64,000 bases of DNA from Panorpa germanica (lineage: Eukaryota > Arthropoda > Insecta > Mecoptera > Panorpidae): positions 15,128,001 to 15,192,000 of the forward strand of contig OY783214.1 in NCBI GenBank assembly GCA_963678705.1, written 5' to 3'. The translations under genes were made by a program, and so were the position numbers. Shown in pieces: positions 63,149 to 64,000 of the stretch. The notes beneath the pieces were generated by a model. It saw nothing but the letters and a program-made list of their open reading frames with translations, searched no databases and was not told the origin of the DNA. Numbering within the stretch: position 1 is the stretch's first letter; every line of letters starts with the position of its first letter.

Positions 63149-63569
63149 TTATTTTGAACCATTCTGTGAGTTCAAAAAATGTGGCAAAGAATTGTGGCCA
63201 TTTTGAACGCTATTTTCATTATTATAAATACTATTTTGTAGTTTTATTGATGAGCTTGTATTATATTTAATATTTGGATCATTATTTTTTAAATTATAAT
63301 TAAACGTGTTTGTTGAGGTTCCATTTATCAGTAGATGAGGATTTTGTTTTCTTTTATCCAGAGTTTGTTCTGTAGATTGTTTGATAATGGCTGGAGATTG
63401 ATTTGTATTGGTTTTTATAATATTTTGATCCCGAACATTCCAGAACGCAGGTCGTTTCATTAAAGTAGGTGATGGCATTGGTGCTGCAGGAGTTGTTGCT
63501 ATTGGTATTGTTCGTATTGGCTCGGAAGGGGTTGATCTAGCTGTTCGTAACTTCGACGCTTTATTCCAA
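63149..63569 (-). CDS. Last coding exon of an unidentified minus-strand gene; low-complexity C-terminal tail
   Basis: On the minus strand a strong acceptor (CTTCTTTACCAACAG) ends at 63570. The frame then runs open from 63569 to a TAA at 63151-63149, entering with one base of a split codon and followed by 139 codons. It starts WNKASKLRTARSTPSEP, continues with a Pro/Ala/Thr-rich stretch (PIATTPAAPMPSPTLMKRP), and ends in an Asn/Ser/Gln-rich segment. There is no hydrophobic segment or Cys motif, so it looks like a disordered tail. The open frame extends 30 codons upstream of the first internal Met exactly to the acceptor, which argues for a real exon. Earlier exons would lie beyond the right edge of the window or in the last 430 bases. 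I do not recognise the protein. Confidence 0.6.
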
Positions 63570-64000
63570 CTGTTGGTAAAGAAGAGTAAATGTAGATTTT
63601 ATGTATAAGAAGTATTACTGTTAATAACAATAATACTTCTTATATATTATCTAGTAACATTAAACAAAAGGATAATCAAAAAGTTCTAGGATTTATTAAG
63701 TCATAAATCATTTAACATTAATAATATTTTATGTAAAAAAGATTAACGTTAATAGAATCGTAAGTTTAGCATGAGCCTTTTATTTATAATTAAGTGCAAT
63801 ATTTTCAATGTTGCCACTACTATAATACCAAAAAAACTATGATTTATTAATAAACTCGTTCATTGCTAACCGATTTTTTAATAAAAATTATAAAGTACAA
63901 CTTTTACATCAAATCTAAAGTTCAGATAATTGATTCATCGCATCGCATTCAAATCGACAAAGATATTTAATAAGCCCAAACACAATAGTTACGTAACATA

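Noticed and set aside
1-64000. CRISPR arrays, rRNA genes, intact tRNA genes, viral insertions
   Set aside because: None seen. No regularly spaced direct repeats, no rRNA cores, and no sequence that folds as a full tRNA.

Overview
This is eukaryotic, very probably insect, genomic DNA. It is strongly AT-rich, has GT-AG introns of 84 to 880 bp, (TA)n microsatellites, and many degraded non-LTR retrotransposons and short terminal-inverted-repeat (TIR) elements. There are no operons, bacterial gene spacing or CRISPR arrays. Nearly all open frames longer than 60 codons look like chance openings or transposon debris. The species cannot be fixed from sequence alone.

One complete protein gene can be rebuilt. 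Six exons between 15188 and 18811 on the plus strand encode a 266-residue secreted chymotrypsin-fold (S1A) protein. It keeps the activation site, the catalytic His and the catalytic Asp, but has Asp in place of the catalytic Ser (GDDGGP). It is therefore a serine protease homolog that should not cleave peptides. A spliced 3' UTR ending near 19570 is likely.

At the right edge two minus-strand genes are partly visible. The last coding exon of one lies at 63569-63149 and encodes a low-complexity Asn/Ser/Thr-rich tail. A probable first coding exon of another lies at 60890-60797, ends in a good splice donor, and has a locally GC-richer upstream region. An intact 83-codon minus-strand frame at 45541-45290 is a weaker candidate.

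The rest is a transposon landscape. There are three 3' fragments of different LINEs (24.1, 26.8 and 40.6 kb), and the second carries a nested 180-bp hAT-type element with an 8-bp target duplication. Short TIR families are: TTAA-flanked elements (123-621, 38203-38421); a CCCAGTAAAC family (4.36, 6.78, 15.85, 37.93 kb); a GGGCTTGTGTC family (12.0, 25.7, 47.6, 49.3, 52.1 kb and a relic at 14.5 kb); a PIF/Harbinger-type element (31.6 kb); a 455-bp element (22.5 kb); and a 1.08-kb element with about 130-bp TIRs (57.0 kb). The two families with several copies mostly sit between identical dinucleotides of varying sequence. There is also a perfect 36-bp palindrome (20620), a mariner-like relic (21.3 kb), a tRNA-derived SINE in the protease intron, and purine- or pyrimidine-biased blocks near an RTE/SINE-like tail repeat.

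The most notable items are the Ser-to-Asp protease homolog, the two MITE families with 2-bp target duplications, and the edges of the two minus-strand genes.
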